Shown here: positions 27,263 to 35,788 of the stretch, piece after piece
Position numbering within the stretch: position 1 is the first letter of the stretch
Layout of the letters: each line of letters begins with the position of its first letter
Assembly: GCF_937951745.1 (NCBI RefSeq)
Contig: NZ_CALFBQ010000031.1
Coordinates: 1-55,348, forward strand
Source: an uncultured Chloroflexus sp.
Lineage (GTDB): Bacteria > Chloroflexota > Chloroflexia > Chloroflexales > Chloroflexaceae
Direction of reading: 5' to 3'
DNA: 55,348 bases
Made by a program: the position numbers and the translations under genes
The notes under the pieces: generated by a model
Databases searched by the model: none
What the model was told of the DNA's origin: nothing
The model's input: only the letters and a program-made list of their open reading frames with translations

Positions 27263-27976
27263 ATGGGTATCACTGACACCGGGGTAAACGCCATGGAGCA
27301 GCAGCAAACGATTTTAGTTGTCGATGATGACAATGGCTTGCAAGAATTGGTGCGTGTCCGGCTTGAGCAAGAAGGCTACCGGGTTCTGCAAACGACTAAC
27401 GGTCACGAAGCGATCAAGATAGTCCGCCAACAACGGCCCGACCTCGTGATCCTTGATATTATGCTGCCCGATCTTGATGGCTTGACCGTCTGCCAGCGGG
27501 TGCGCGAGTTTGCCGCTACGCCGATCCTGATGTTGACCGCCAAGACGATGCCCCAAGACATCATTACTGGCCTCGATCAAGGAGCCGATGATTATCTGAC
27601 CAAGCCATTCAACTACGATGAATTGCTGGCCCGCGTGCGGTCGCTGCTCCGACGCGTACCACCGGTCAATCGTTTGCTCACTGCCGGCAACGGCGTGCTG
27701 AGCATTGATCAGCGCAGGCGCGAGGTGCGGGTGCGCGGCGAGTTGATCGATCTGACCCCGACGGAGTATCAGTTGTTGCAAGTGCTAGCCGAACAGGTCG
27801 GCACCGTCGTGACGCACGAACAACTCTTACGCGCTGTGTGGGGCAACCAACAGGCGCGCGACAACGATTATCTCAAAGTCTATATTTGGCATTTGCGGCG
27901 CAAAATCGAGCTTGATCCGCGCCAGCCGCAACTCTTGTTGACCGAATGGGGGGTAGGGTATCGCCTCGTTCCCTAA
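27263..27976 (+). CDS. OmpR/PhoB-family response regulator
   Basis: Starts at ATG 27263, 2 bases after the thioredoxin gene, or at ATG 27293 (MEQQQTILVVDDDNG), giving 237 or 227 residues. Counting from the second start, the receiver domain has the acidic triad (DDD 11-13), phospho-acceptor D55 in LVILDIMLPDLDG, and K104 in DYLTKPF. A winged-helix DNA-binding domain follows (DLTPTEYQLLQVLAEQ, LLRAVWGNQQARDNDYLKVYIWHLRRKIE). No histidine kinase gene is adjacent, so the partner is elsewhere. Co-transcription with the ccm genes suggests, but does not prove, a link to respiratory or redox control. Confidence 0.9.
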   Translation: MGITDTGVNAMEQQQTILVVDDDNGLQELVRVRLEQEGYRVLQTTNGHEAIKIVRQQRPDLVILDIMLPDLDGLTVCQRVREFAATPILMLTAKTMPQDIITGLDQGADDYLTKPFNYDELLARVRSLLRRVPPVNRLLTAGNGVLSIDQRRREVRVRGELIDLTPTEYQLLQVLAEQVGTVVTHEQLLRAVWGNQQARDNDYLKVYIWHLRRKIELDPRQPQLLLTEWGVGYRLVP

Positions 27977-28005
27977 TTGACAGCCGGCGGCGAGCATGCT
28001 ATACT
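27977..28005 (+). promoter_or_regulatory. consensus promoter of tRNA-Gly
   Basis: TTGACA (27977-27982), a 17-base spacer and TATACT (28000-28005) form a near-perfect sigma70-type promoter. It starts at the base after the response-regulator stop, and the -10 lies 15 bases before the mature tRNA. Confidence 0.8.
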
Positions 28006-28020
28006 ATCTTTCGCTAACAA

Positions 28021-28096
28021 GCGGGAGTAACTCAGTTGGTAGAGTGTGTGCTTCCCAAGCACAATGTCGCGGGTTCGAGTCCCGTCTCCCGCTCCA
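28021..28096 (+). tRNA. tRNA-Gly (anticodon CCC), CCA encoded
   Basis: All arms fold: acceptor GCGGGAG/CTCCCGC, D stem ACTC/GAGT, anticodon stem TGTGC/GCACA with loop TTCCCAA (anticodon CCC, reads GGG), variable loop ATGTC, and T stem GCGGG/CCCGT around TTCGAGT. The discriminator is T73, and CCA is encoded in the DNA. Confidence 0.96.
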
Positions 28097-28099
28097 CTA

Positions 28100-28126
28100 C
28101 ATCCCCTGACTTATCGTCAGGGGATG
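28100..28126 (+). terminator. hairpin terminator of tRNA-Gly
   Basis: CATCCCCTGAC (28100-28110) and GTCAGGGGATG (28116-28126) form a perfect 11-bp stem with a 5-base loop, followed by TTACTTT, four bases after the tRNA. The next about 220 bases, to the GxxExxY pseudogene, hold no gene that I can recognise. Confidence 0.8.
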
Positions 28127-28346
28127 TTACTTTGCCAGATAAAACCGACCACCGGACAGCTCCGCACTATTCCACCTCACCCAACCTACCCCCGCTAAAT
28201 AAGTGGATTCCTTACAAACTGCCTCCAACTTCCTCGTTACCATCACCCTTTTCGCGCGGTATCTATAAGTAGAGCCGATTCAACAGATGCCAGCGCAACG
28301 GCAGCCATCAAGCTCACGCAGCACAGCGGCAGAGGAGCACAACGGT

Positions 28347-28823
28347 ATGTCATTATGCGTCAACGATCAACTGGGTGGTTTAACTTATGCCATTATCGGC
28401 ATGGCAATGGCAGTGCATAACGAGCTTGGCCCCGGCTACCGCAAAGCTGTTTATCACCGGGCTATGCACCAACAATTGCGCAAGCGCGGGTTCGCATCCG
28501 AGTACGAACCCCGCCTGCCAGCCTTGGATCGGCCCGGGGGTCTTGTCACCGTTTACCGGCCTGATCACCGCGTTGAACACGTGATCCCCGTGTCATACAA
28601 CGCACACTTCTCCCCCCTGACAAATGATGAGATCGCGTAGTGCCTCAAATACTTTGCCGCCTTAGACTGTAATGTGTGTCTCCTGTTTAACTTTGGCCGG
28701 CCCAGACTCGAATGGAAACGCCCTTTCCCCCCAAAAAATATTGCACCATCGTCATCGTCGACCAAAATCACAACCTTTTTGCCACTCATCTCCTCACAGC
28801 AAAATATAACCATGCACGGCTAA
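28347..28823 (+). pseudogene. GxxExxY-family gene interrupted by an in-frame amber codon
   Basis: From ATG 28347 (GAGGAG upstream) the translation begins MSLCVNDQLGGLTYAIIGMA and contains AMAVHNELGPGYRKAVYH, the N-terminal signature of GxxExxY (PDDEXK-fold) proteins. A TAG at 28638 interrupts PLTNDEIA. The same frame then continues CLKYFAALDCNVCLLFNFGRPRLEWKR, the usual family C-terminus, and runs on to TAA 28821. Where relatives have Gln (CAG) the stop is TAG, a single transition. The middle part has also drifted from the usual VYKGHxxGxYRADxxV...VELKA core. The family role is unknown; members are often found in polysaccharide or nucleic-acid loci. I read it as a decaying gene. Confidence 0.75.
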
Positions 28824-28835
28824 CCGTGCATGGTT
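28808..28835 (-). terminator. terminator of the livKHMGF operon
   Basis: AACCATGCACGG (28808-28819) and CCGTGCATGGTT (28824-28835) form a perfect 12-bp stem with a CTAA loop. On the minus strand it is followed by ATATTTT. It lies 42 bases past the livF stop and also overlaps the end of the convergent pseudogene. Confidence 0.75.
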
Positions 28836-28876
28836 CCCACTCACTTATTCGTTCCCCTATTCGTTATCGGTTGTAC

Positions 28877-29593
28877 TTATTCCAAACCCAAATATGCTTT
28901 CTGCACCATTTCATTGTCGCGCAGATTGGCGGCAGTATCTTCAAGCACAATCTCGCCGCTCTGCAACACATACCCGCGATGAGCGATGGATAGCGCCTGC
29001 AACGCATTCTGCTCCACCAACAGCACGGTGGTACCCTGCTGATTGATCGTCTGGATAATCTCAAAAATCTGCTCAACCAGCACCGGCGCTAACCCCATCG
29101 ATGGTTCGTCAAGCAGCAACACTTGCGGACGCGTCATCAAAGCGCGACCGATGGCTAGCATTTGCTGCTCACCACCCGACAACGTACCGCCTTTTTGACT
29201 CACCCGTTCGCGCAAACGGGGAAACAGCGTCAGCACCCGATCAAGATCGGCCTGATACTCTGGGCTACGCGTATTGTACAGAAACGCCCCCATTTCAAGA
29301 TTTTCCAGCACCGTTAGGCGGGGGAAAATCCGGCGCCCTTCCGGCGATTGCGCAATCCCCAATTTCACAATTTCGTGGGGCGGCAAGGTATCAATACGCT
29401 TCCCATTAAACAACACCTGCCCTTGACGTGGTTTGAGCAAGCCAGAGATCGTGCGCAACGTCGTGCTCTTACCGGCGCCGTTCGAGCCGATCAGGGTGAC
29501 GATCTCACCTTTTTCGACCGTCATCGAGATGCCCTTGAGGGCATGAATTTTACCGTAATAGGTATGAACGTTCTGCAATTCAAGCAGGGCCAT
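28877..29593 (-). CDS. livF: branched-chain amino acid ABC transporter ATP-binding protein LivF
   Basis: A 238-residue ATPase from ATG 29593 (GAGGA upstream); an in-frame start four codons earlier is less likely. Walker A is GSNGAGKST, the ABC signature LSGGEQQ, Walker B VLLLDEPSMGL, and the switch histidine region VLLVEQNA has Asn instead of His, as is usual for LivF. LivF and LivG form the cytoplasmic ATPase pair that drives uptake of Leu/Ile/Val or related compounds through LivHM. It is the last gene of the operon, followed by the hairpin at 28808-28835. Confidence 0.93.
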   Translation of the reverse strand: MALLELQNVHTYYGKIHALKGISMTVEKGEIVTLIGSNGAGKSTTLRTISGLLKPRQGQVLFNGKRIDTLPPHEIVKLGIAQSPEGRRIFPRLTVLENLEMGAFLYNTRSPEYQADLDRVLTLFPRLRERVSQKGGTLSGGEQQMLAIGRALMTRPQVLLLDEPSMGLAPVLVEQIFEIIQTINQQGTTVLLVEQNALQALSIAHRGYVLQSGEIVLEDTAANLRDNEMVQKAYLGLE

Positions 29594-29692
29594 GCATATC
29601 CTCAATCTTCCGTCGCAGCTATTGTCCCGTGTGACTGCGGCCTGACAACCGCAATGATAGGATCGATCCGGATCGATTTCAGACCTTCACCC

Positions 29693-30472
29693 TCATGCCG
29701 CGTGGCCGGCAGCACCCCTGCCAAGATACGCTTCGATCACGCGCGGATTGGTACGGATCGCCTGCACATCGCCTTCGGCGATCTTGCTGCCATAATCGAG
29801 CACTGAAATCCGTTCGGAAATCGACATAACCAGTCGCATATCGTGCTCGATCAAGATCACGGTAATGTCGCGCTCATCACGCAAGCGCCGGATCAATTGA
29901 GTCGCTTCGGCGGTTTCGTGCGGATTCATGCCGGCGGTCGGCTCATCGAGCAAGATAATCTTCGGATCGCCGGCCATCGCGCGGGCAATCTCCAGCCGGC
30001 GCTGGTCGCCGTATGGCAAGTTCTTGGCTAATTCATCACGCTTATCGGCAATACCGACAAAGCTCAGCAATTCGAGCGCCTTATTACGGGCCTTCGCCTC
30101 TTCGCGCAACATTGTGCGGCCACGGAAGATAATGCTCCAGATCGACGCATGCAAATGGACATGCATCCCGATCAACACATTTTCCAGTACCGTCATATTG
30201 CCGAAAAGGCGAATATTCTGGAAGGTACGCCGCATGCCAAGGGCAGCAATCTGATCTGACCGCCAACCGGTAATATCCTGCCCAGCAAAGACGACACGCC
30301 CCTTATCAGGTTTATAGATACCGGTCAGCACATTAAAGAAGGTGGTCTTGCCGGCACCATTAGGGCCAATCACACTCACAATACTGCCCGGCTCGACCGT
30401 AAACGTCACATCATTAACGGCCACAAGGCCACCGAAGATCTTGGTGATATTCTTAGCTTCGAGAAGCGCCAT
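29693..30472 (-). CDS. livG: branched-chain amino acid ABC transporter ATP-binding protein LivG
   Basis: A 259-residue ATPase paired with LivF. Walker A is GPNGAGKTT, the LivG-specific long loop includes MRRTFQNIRLFGNMTVLENVLIG, and Walker B is IILLDEPTAGMNP with the switch IEHDMRLV. The signature region reads PYGDQRRLEIARAM, where LivG proteins usually have LSYGxQR; this is a known LivG variant of LSGGQ. It starts 3 bases after the livM stop; the gap to livF is about 100 bases. Confidence 0.94.
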   Translation of the reverse strand: MALLEAKNITKIFGGLVAVNDVTFTVEPGSIVSVIGPNGAGKTTFFNVLTGIYKPDKGRVVFAGQDITGWRSDQIAALGMRRTFQNIRLFGNMTVLENVLIGMHVHLHASIWSIIFRGRTMLREEAKARNKALELLSFVGIADKRDELAKNLPYGDQRRLEIARAMAGDPKIILLDEPTAGMNPHETAEATQLIRRLRDERDITVILIEHDMRLVMSISERISVLDYGSKIAEGDVQAIRTNPRVIEAYLGRGAAGHAA

Positions 30473-30475
30473 GCG

Positions 30476-31825
30476 TCATCTCCCTGAATTGGGGCTGGTT
30501 GGTTTGGCGTCCTTATCCACTTCCAGTTCTTCCTCGGCAATCTCAATCTCATGCTGTTCTTCGCGCCGGCGCTCATCAGGCCACAACCCTTCCGGGCGGA
30601 AGATCATCATGACCACCAGCAGCAAACCAAACAGCAGACGCTGATACTGGGTCGGATCAAACTGGCGGGGGATCGGTGCACCGGCAGCTTGCGCCTCACG
30701 CAGCACTGCGGCAATGCGCGGCAAGATTTGCAAATCGAGCATCGTCACGATTATCGCGCCCAACATGGCACCGGGGATTGAACCCATCCCGCCGAGAATC
30801 ACCATGACCAGAATATTGATCGAGCGCAACAAGTCGAAGGTAGGCGGATTGATAAAGAGCTGCTTAGAGGCAAACACTACCCCCATCACCCCGGCAAACG
30901 ACGCCCCGATCGCAAAGGCCATTAATTTCATCCGCACCCGCGGAATTCCCTGCGCAACCGCCGCCACTTCATCTTCCCGGATCGCCTCCCATGCACGGCC
31001 AATCCGGGAATGTTTGAGGCGAGCCACGACGATCACCGTCAGCAGCACAATAATCAGTACCAAATAGTAGAAGAAGAGCTGGTACAACCGGTTGTCATCG
31101 GCCACAACCCCCAGATTACGAATCTGATCAACAATGATCAGCGGCGGGCGTTCGATTGCGCGGATACCCTGCGATCCGTTCGTGATGTTAATCGGGCGAT
31201 CGAGGTTATTCGCCACTACCCGGATCACCTCGCCGAAGCCCAGTGTCACAATCGCCAAATAGTCGCCGCGCAGCCGTAGCACTGGCAAACCAAGCAAGAC
31301 ACCGGTGATAAGACCCAGAATGAGACCGATAATGAGGAAGGGATAGAACATAACAGGATCAACCGGGCCCCACGCCGGATTGATCTGACTAATCTGCGGG
31401 GTACTAAAGATGCCCCACGCATAAGCACCGACTGCGAAGAAGGCCACATAGCCAAGGTCGAGCAGACCGGCAAAACCCACCACCACATTCAACCCCAAGG
31501 CCAGCGTGGTAAAGATGCCCGCCTGCGTCGCCACATCAATGTAGAATGGGTTCAGAGTGCCAAAGTAGGGCAATACAACGCCGAGCGCAAACACCCCCAA
31601 GATCACCTTAAACCAAGCCGCCACCCGTGATCGATACGCCACCAGCATCGACAGCAGAAAGAGCACGAAGACAACATCGGTGCTCAACTCGGTGCGCGGA
31701 TTAGTCACCAGCAGTATCGAGCACGCGAGCACGTATAAGGCCAAAAACCCATACGCTGCCGGCCCGCTGCTCAGAGGCGCCGTCACCCGTTGCCAAAGGC
31801 TTTGCGACGAAGTGCTCGTAGTCAT
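30476..31825 (-). CDS. livM: branched-chain amino acid ABC transporter permease LivM
   Basis: A 449-residue permease. The core (about 100-430) has the LivM features TLALGLNVVVGFAGLLDLGYVAFFAVGAY, GDYLAIVTLGFGEVIRVV and the coupling region IREDEVAAVAQGIPRVRMK. About 90 residues with three extra hydrophobic segments precede the core, and a charged cytoplasmic tail (EEQHEIEIAEEELEVDKD) ends the protein, so it is longer than the usual about 320-420. It lies 3 bases after livH and 3 bases before livG, indicating tight coupling. Confidence 0.93.
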   Translation of the reverse strand: MTTSTSSQSLWQRVTAPLSSGPAAYGFLALYVLACSILLVTNPRTELSTDVVFVLFLLSMLVAYRSRVAAWFKVILGVFALGVVLPYFGTLNPFYIDVATQAGIFTTLALGLNVVVGFAGLLDLGYVAFFAVGAYAWGIFSTPQISQINPAWGPVDPVMFYPFLIIGLILGLITGVLLGLPVLRLRGDYLAIVTLGFGEVIRVVANNLDRPINITNGSQGIRAIERPPLIIVDQIRNLGVVADDNRLYQLFFYYLVLIIVLLTVIVVARLKHSRIGRAWEAIREDEVAAVAQGIPRVRMKLMAFAIGASFAGVMGVVFASKQLFINPPTFDLLRSINILVMVILGGMGSIPGAMLGAIIVTMLDLQILPRIAAVLREAQAAGAPIPRQFDPTQYQRLLFGLLLVVMMIFRPEGLWPDERRREEQHEIEIAEEELEVDKDAKPTSPNSGR

Positions 31826-31828
31826 AAG

Positions 31829-32995
31829 CTACACCTTCTGCGTGGTCGCCTCACCGAGCAGACCGGAAGGCCGGAAGATCAACAGCAAGATCAGAATGCT
31901 AAACGCGGCCACATCGGCATAGGCTGCGCCAGAGAAATTACCGGCGGTGAAAATCGACAAATAGGCTGCCACAAACGCCTCAAGGAAGCCAAGCACCACC
32001 CCGCCAACCATGGCACCGGTGATGTTGCCGATCCCGCCCAACACGGCGGCGGTAAACGCCTTGAGACCGGGGATCAAGCCCATATACGGATTCACCGTCC
32101 CGATGCGCAACCCAAACAGCGCGCCAGCCGCACCGCCCAATGCGCCGCCGATCAAGAAGGTCAGCGCAACGATCCGGTTAACGTCAATCCCCATCAAGCT
32201 CGCCGTTGGCATATCTTGCGCGGTGGCGCGGATCGCCTTGCCCAACTTAGTGGCATTGACAACATAATTCAACACGACCAGCATAATGGTCGCAGCCACA
32301 ATAAAGATCAAATCGCGTGGGCTCAGGATCACCGGTACGCTCCGATCACCGAGCTGCATAGTAAACAGTTGGATTGGCTGACCAAAATTCGGGGTCTGGT
32401 AGCGGGCATTAAAACCCAGCGGCGTACTGGTCATCACCAAGCGAGCAAGGTCTTGCAAAATCAGCGACATCCCGATTGCCGAAATCAGCGGCACCAAACG
32501 CGGCGCACCACGCAACGGGCGATAAGCCACCCGTTCCACCGTGACCGCCAGCATGCCGCAAAACGCCATCGCCACTAATATGACCAGCAACACGAAGACC
32601 AGTGGCGGAATACTCTCCAGTGTGCCGGTGCTCACGAGCAAGAAGCTCACGGTTGCACCAACCACGCCACCAATCATGAAGATTTCACCGTGGGCGAAAT
32701 TGATAAACTCAAGCACGCCATAGACCATCGTGTAGCCAAGCGCGATGGTAGCGAAGAGGAACCCGCGCACCAGCCCGTCAATAATGACCTGCGGCAGGAT
32801 GATAACCACCCGCTGCATAATATCAGGCTGAGTGGGAGAGAGGATAAAGGCGAGCACAACCACGATCAGTGCTAGACTGACGGCGCTCCCGACAATGAAT
32901 GCCAACAACTGACCGACCGGACCAAACACAACCCCAAGCACTTCACCGAGCGAGCGGCGAGCAGTCGTGGGGGCAACCGTTGCATCGACAGCCAT
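31829..32995 (-). CDS. livH: branched-chain amino acid ABC transporter permease LivH
   Basis: A 388-residue permease from ATG 32995 (GGAG upstream); a farther in-frame start at 33064 lacks a ribosome-binding site. An N-terminal extension of about 75 residues with one extra membrane helix precedes the canonical core (DGLVRGFLFATIALGYTMVYGVLEFINFAHGE), followed by the coupling helix region AIRATAQDMPTASLMGIDV and GLKAFTAAVLGGIGNITGAMVGG. LivH and LivM form the transmembrane channel. The reading order livK-livH-livM-livG-livF is the classical operon order. Confidence 0.92.
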   Translation of the reverse strand: MAVDATVAPTTARRSLGEVLGVVFGPVGQLLAFIVGSAVSLALIVVVLAFILSPTQPDIMQRVVIILPQVIIDGLVRGFLFATIALGYTMVYGVLEFINFAHGEIFMIGGVVGATVSFLLVSTGTLESIPPLVFVLLVILVAMAFCGMLAVTVERVAYRPLRGAPRLVPLISAIGMSLILQDLARLVMTSTPLGFNARYQTPNFGQPIQLFTMQLGDRSVPVILSPRDLIFIVAATIMLVVLNYVVNATKLGKAIRATAQDMPTASLMGIDVNRIVALTFLIGGALGGAAGALFGLRIGTVNPYMGLIPGLKAFTAAVLGGIGNITGAMVGGVVLGFLEAFVAAYLSIFTAGNFSGAAYADVAAFSILILLLIFRPSGLLGEATTQKV

Positions 32996-33073
32996 GCATG
33001 CTCCGAACAGAGTAGTGAGCACATACGCAAGAGCCAACCTCTCGCGTATGTGCAGTACGGACAACCGAACGCC

Positions 33074-35330
33074 TTATTGCGGCGGCGCAATATCGAGGCG
33101 GCTGATCAACTCGTTCTGATTCCAGTCAGCCGCGTTGACACGCAACACAAAGTAGGTCGCCGTGGTTGGATCACCCTTCGCGTTGAACTTGAACGTACCA
33201 GTAATACCGGGGAAGGGCGGCAGGTTGCGGATCGCCTCGAGTACCTGCGCGCGGGTCGGCTTGCCGCCAGCGGTAATGGCCGCCGACAGAATGCCAGCCG
33301 CACAGATATTCGCGGCATCGAAGGCCTGCGCCGAGAAGGGCGGCGCGCCTTCGCCATACGCGGCCTGATAGTCAGTCGCATACTTCGCCGCCTTGGGGAA
33401 CTGGCTCACCGGCGCGGCCACCGAGGTGTAATACATCTTATCCACCGCATCACCGGCCAGCTTCACCAGCTCATCCGAATCGAGACCATCGGGGCCCATG
33501 AACTGGGCGGTGATGCCGCGATCACGAGCCTGCCGGAAGAGCGGGCCGGCCTGATCGTAGATGCCGCCGAAGAAGATCAGGTCGGGGTTGGCCGCCAAGA
33601 TTGGGGTTAGAATGGCCGAGAAGTCACTCTTCTCTTCGGTGCCTTCGAAGCCCAACACCTGAATCCCGTTGGCTTCAGCCGCCTTGCGGAAGAACTCGGC
33701 CACGCCCTGCCCGTAGGCGGTGGTGTCGTGGATGATGTAGACCGACTTGACCTTTAGCTCTTCGCGGGCGAACTTCTCGGCCACCGAGCCTTGCACGTCG
33801 TCGCGACCGACCACGCGGAAGGCCACTTCATAGCCGCCCTCGGTGATATTCGGGTTTGTATTGGCCGGCGAGACCATCGGCAGGCGGGCATTCTTGTAGT
33901 CAGGCAACGAGGCCAACGCCACACCCGAATTCAGGTGCCCAACCACACAGAGAATGTCCTGATCCGAGACGATATTCTTGGCGTTGGCCGAACCGACTTC
34001 CGGCTTCGCCTGATCATCGAACGGCACCACCTCGAACTTAACGCCCAGCGGCGACAATTGCGCATTGAGCTGCTCAATTGCCAACTCAACGGCGTTCTTC
34101 ATACCGGTGCCGAGCGCCGCTTGGCCGCCCGACAGTGGGCCTTGGGTCGCAATTTTGACCGTGCCGAGCCGGCTGGCCACCGCACCCAACTGGGCCGCTA
34201 GCGCCGCCAGATCGAACTCGGCTGCGCTGCCGGTGGCAGCCTCGCCGGGAGGCGCAATCTCAAGCCGGGTCACTAGCTTGTTGTCGTTCCAATTCGCCGC
34301 ATTCACCTGCAACACGAAGTAGGTCGCCGGATTGGGGTCACCCTTCTCATTGAAGGTATAGGTACCAGTTATACCCTCGTAACCCTTCAGCGCCTTGACC
34401 GCCGCCAGCACCTGCGCGCGGGTCGGCTTGCCGCCAGCCGCCTTTGCCGCATCAGCGATGGCAGTCAGACAGATGCCGGTTGCATCATACGCTTGCGCCG
34501 AGAAGGGCGGCGCGCCTTCACCATACGCTGTCTGATAATCTTGGGCGAACTTTGCAGCATTGGGGAACTGGCTCACCGGCGCGGCCACCGAGGTGTAATA
34601 CATCTTATCCACCGCATCGCCAGCCAGCTTCACCAACTCATCCGAGTCAAGGCCGTCGGGGCCCATGAACTGGGCGGTGATGCCGCGATCACGAGCCTGC
34701 CGGAAGAGCGGGCCAGCCTGATCGTAAATACCACCGAAGAAGATCAGATCCGGGTTAGCGGCCAAGATCGGGGTCAAAATGGCCGAGAAGTCACTCTTCT
34801 CTTCAGTACCCTCAAATCCGAGCACCTGCAAACCGTTGGCGATAGCATTCTGCCGGAAGAACTCGGCCACACCCTGTCCGTAAGCGGTGGTGTCGTGAAT
34901 AATGTAAACTGACTTAACCTTCAGTTCTTCACGGGCGAACTTCTCGGCCACGGCACCCTGCACATCGTCGCGACCGACCACGCGGAAGGCCACTTCATAG
35001 CCGCCCTCGGTAATGTTCGGGTTGGTGTTGGCCGGCGAGACCATTGCCAAGCGGGCATTCTTGTAGTCAGGCAAGGCGGCTAGCGCTACACCCGAATTCA
35101 AGTGCCCGACTACGCAGAGGATGTCTTGATCCGACACAATGTTCTTGGCGTTAGCCGAACCGACTTCCGGCTTCGCCTGATCGTCGAACGGAGCCAACTC
35201 AACCTTAAACCCTAACTCGGCGAGCGGACCCGACAATTGTTGCACTGCCAACTCGGCTGCATTCTTCATGCCGGTACCGAGCGCCGCTTGGCCGCCCGAC
35301 AACGGGCTTTGGGTCGCAATCTTGATCACC
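33074..35330. repeat. head-to-tail intragenic duplication in livK (period about 1167 bp)
   Basis: The two halves align at DNA level with an offset of 1167 bases (389 codons). For example the stretch starting at 33401 is identical for about 50 bases to that starting at 34568. Long exact runs show a fairly recent duplication or continuing gene conversion. Confidence 0.85.
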
Positions 35331-35503
35331 TGCGTGGGGGCTGCCGTCGTCGGCTGCATAGCTTCCGTCGGCGCGGGGGCCGCGGTCGCCTGCGTCGCCG
35401 GCTGCGGCGTCGGGGTCGGCTGAGCCTGCTGGCCGCCACCACAAGCGGCGAGCATCGAGGCCAGCATACCGACCAGCAACAGGAAACTGATCGAACGCTT
35501 CAT
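33074..35503 (-). CDS. livK: double-domain branched-chain amino acid-binding lipoprotein (two fused LivK units)
   Basis: An 809-residue lipoprotein from ATG 35503, with AAGGAG upstream. The signal ends in the lipobox LAAC (C21), followed by a Pro/Thr/Gln/Ala linker. Two Peripla_BP_6 (LivK-type) domains follow, about 59-420 and about 447-809, joined by an Ala-rich linker of about 26 residues. They are nearly identical: both carry SGGQAALGTGMKNA, PANTNPNITEGGYEVAFRVV, IIHDTTAYGQGVAEFF and MGPDGLDSDELVKLAGDAV. Normal LivK is about 370-400 residues. The protein captures the substrate outside the membrane and delivers it to LivHM. Having both sites on one chain may raise local concentration or allow two affinities. 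The residues lining the clefts are mostly conserved between the halves. Confidence 0.9.
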   Translation of the reverse strand: MKRSISFLLLVGMLASMLAACGGGQQAQPTPTPQPATQATAAPAPTEAMQPTTAAPTQVIKIATQSPLSGGQAALGTGMKNAAELAVQQLSGPLAELGFKVELAPFDDQAKPEVGSANAKNIVSDQDILCVVGHLNSGVALAALPDYKNARLAMVSPANTNPNITEGGYEVAFRVVGRDDVQGAVAEKFAREELKVKSVYIIHDTTAYGQGVAEFFRQNAIANGLQVLGFEGTEEKSDFSAILTPILAANPDLIFFGGIYDQAGPLFRQARDRGITAQFMGPDGLDSDELVKLAGDAVDKMYYTSVAAPVSQFPNAAKFAQDYQTAYGEGAPPFSAQAYDATGICLTAIADAAKAAGGKPTRAQVLAAVKALKGYEGITGTYTFNEKGDPNPATYFVLQVNAANWNDNKLVTRLEIAPPGEAATGSAAEFDLAALAAQLGAVASRLGTVKIATQGPLSGGQAALGTGMKNAVELAIEQLNAQLSPLGVKFEVVPFDDQAKPEVGSANAKNIVSDQDILCVVGHLNSGVALASLPDYKNARLPMVSPANTNPNITEGGYEVAFRVVGRDDVQGSVAEKFAREELKVKSVYIIHDTTAYGQGVAEFFRKAAEANGIQVLGFEGTEEKSDFSAILTPILAANPDLIFFGGIYDQAGPLFRQARDRGITAQFMGPDGLDSDELVKLAGDAVDKMYYTSVAAPVSQFPKAAKYATDYQAAYGEGAPPFSAQAFDAANICAAGILSAAITAGGKPTRAQVLEAIRNLPPFPGITGTFKFNAKGDPTTATYFVLRVNAADWNQNELISRLDIAPPQ

Positions 35504-35648
35504 AACCGATTTCTCCTTAACTTCAAACCGGTAATCTGCCGTCTCCAGCGGTTGGCTGAACGTAACGCAACGGTGCTGAATCGGGAGCGAGTCAGCGGGA
35601 CGCATCATTGCGTTGCGAACAGTTAACCACAATGGATGACAGTAGGCG

Positions 35649-35677
35649 AATATACGCGATCCGTGCCAGTTTGTCAA
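35649..35677 (-). promoter_or_regulatory. promoter of the livKHMGF operon
   Basis: On the minus strand: TTGACA (35677-35672), 17-base spacer, TATATT (35654-35649). It predicts a transcript with a leader of about 140 bases before livK. I saw no recognisable riboswitch or leader peptide in that leader. Confidence 0.7.
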
Positions 35678-35699
35678 GCTTGCCGGCTAAAGCTACAAT
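35671..35699 (+). promoter_or_regulatory. divergent promoter overlapping the liv promoter
   Basis: TTGTCA (35671-35676), 17-base spacer, TACAAT (35694-35699), facing the gene at 35789. The two divergent -35 boxes occupy almost the same bases (TTGTCAA), so polymerase can use only one at a time. Confidence 0.6.
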
Positions 35700-35788
35700 A
35701 AGGGGAGGATAACGCAGAGGAATTTCCCGGTTGGATCAACGCATGGGCGGCTCCAACCGGGAGCAACCAACGTAAAGAGACGGCGGCG

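Noticed and set aside
28036-28272. Open frame of 78 codons starting inside the tRNA
   Set aside because: It begins within tRNA-Gly and crosses its terminator; the translation is Pro/Ser/Thr-rich without signature.
28638-28640. Amber codon read as a programmed recoding event
   Set aside because: No recoding signal is visible, the middle of the protein is already divergent, and a simple nonsense mutation explains it.
31790-32578. Plus-strand open frame of 262 codons
   Set aside because: Antisense to livH/livM; the His/Gln/Arg-rich translation is characteristic of a reverse-complement frame of membrane protein codons.
35504-35648. Possible riboswitch or leader peptide in the liv leader
   Set aside because: The leader of about 140 bases shows neither a run of Leu/Ile/Val codons in a short frame nor a recognisable T-box or riboswitch core.
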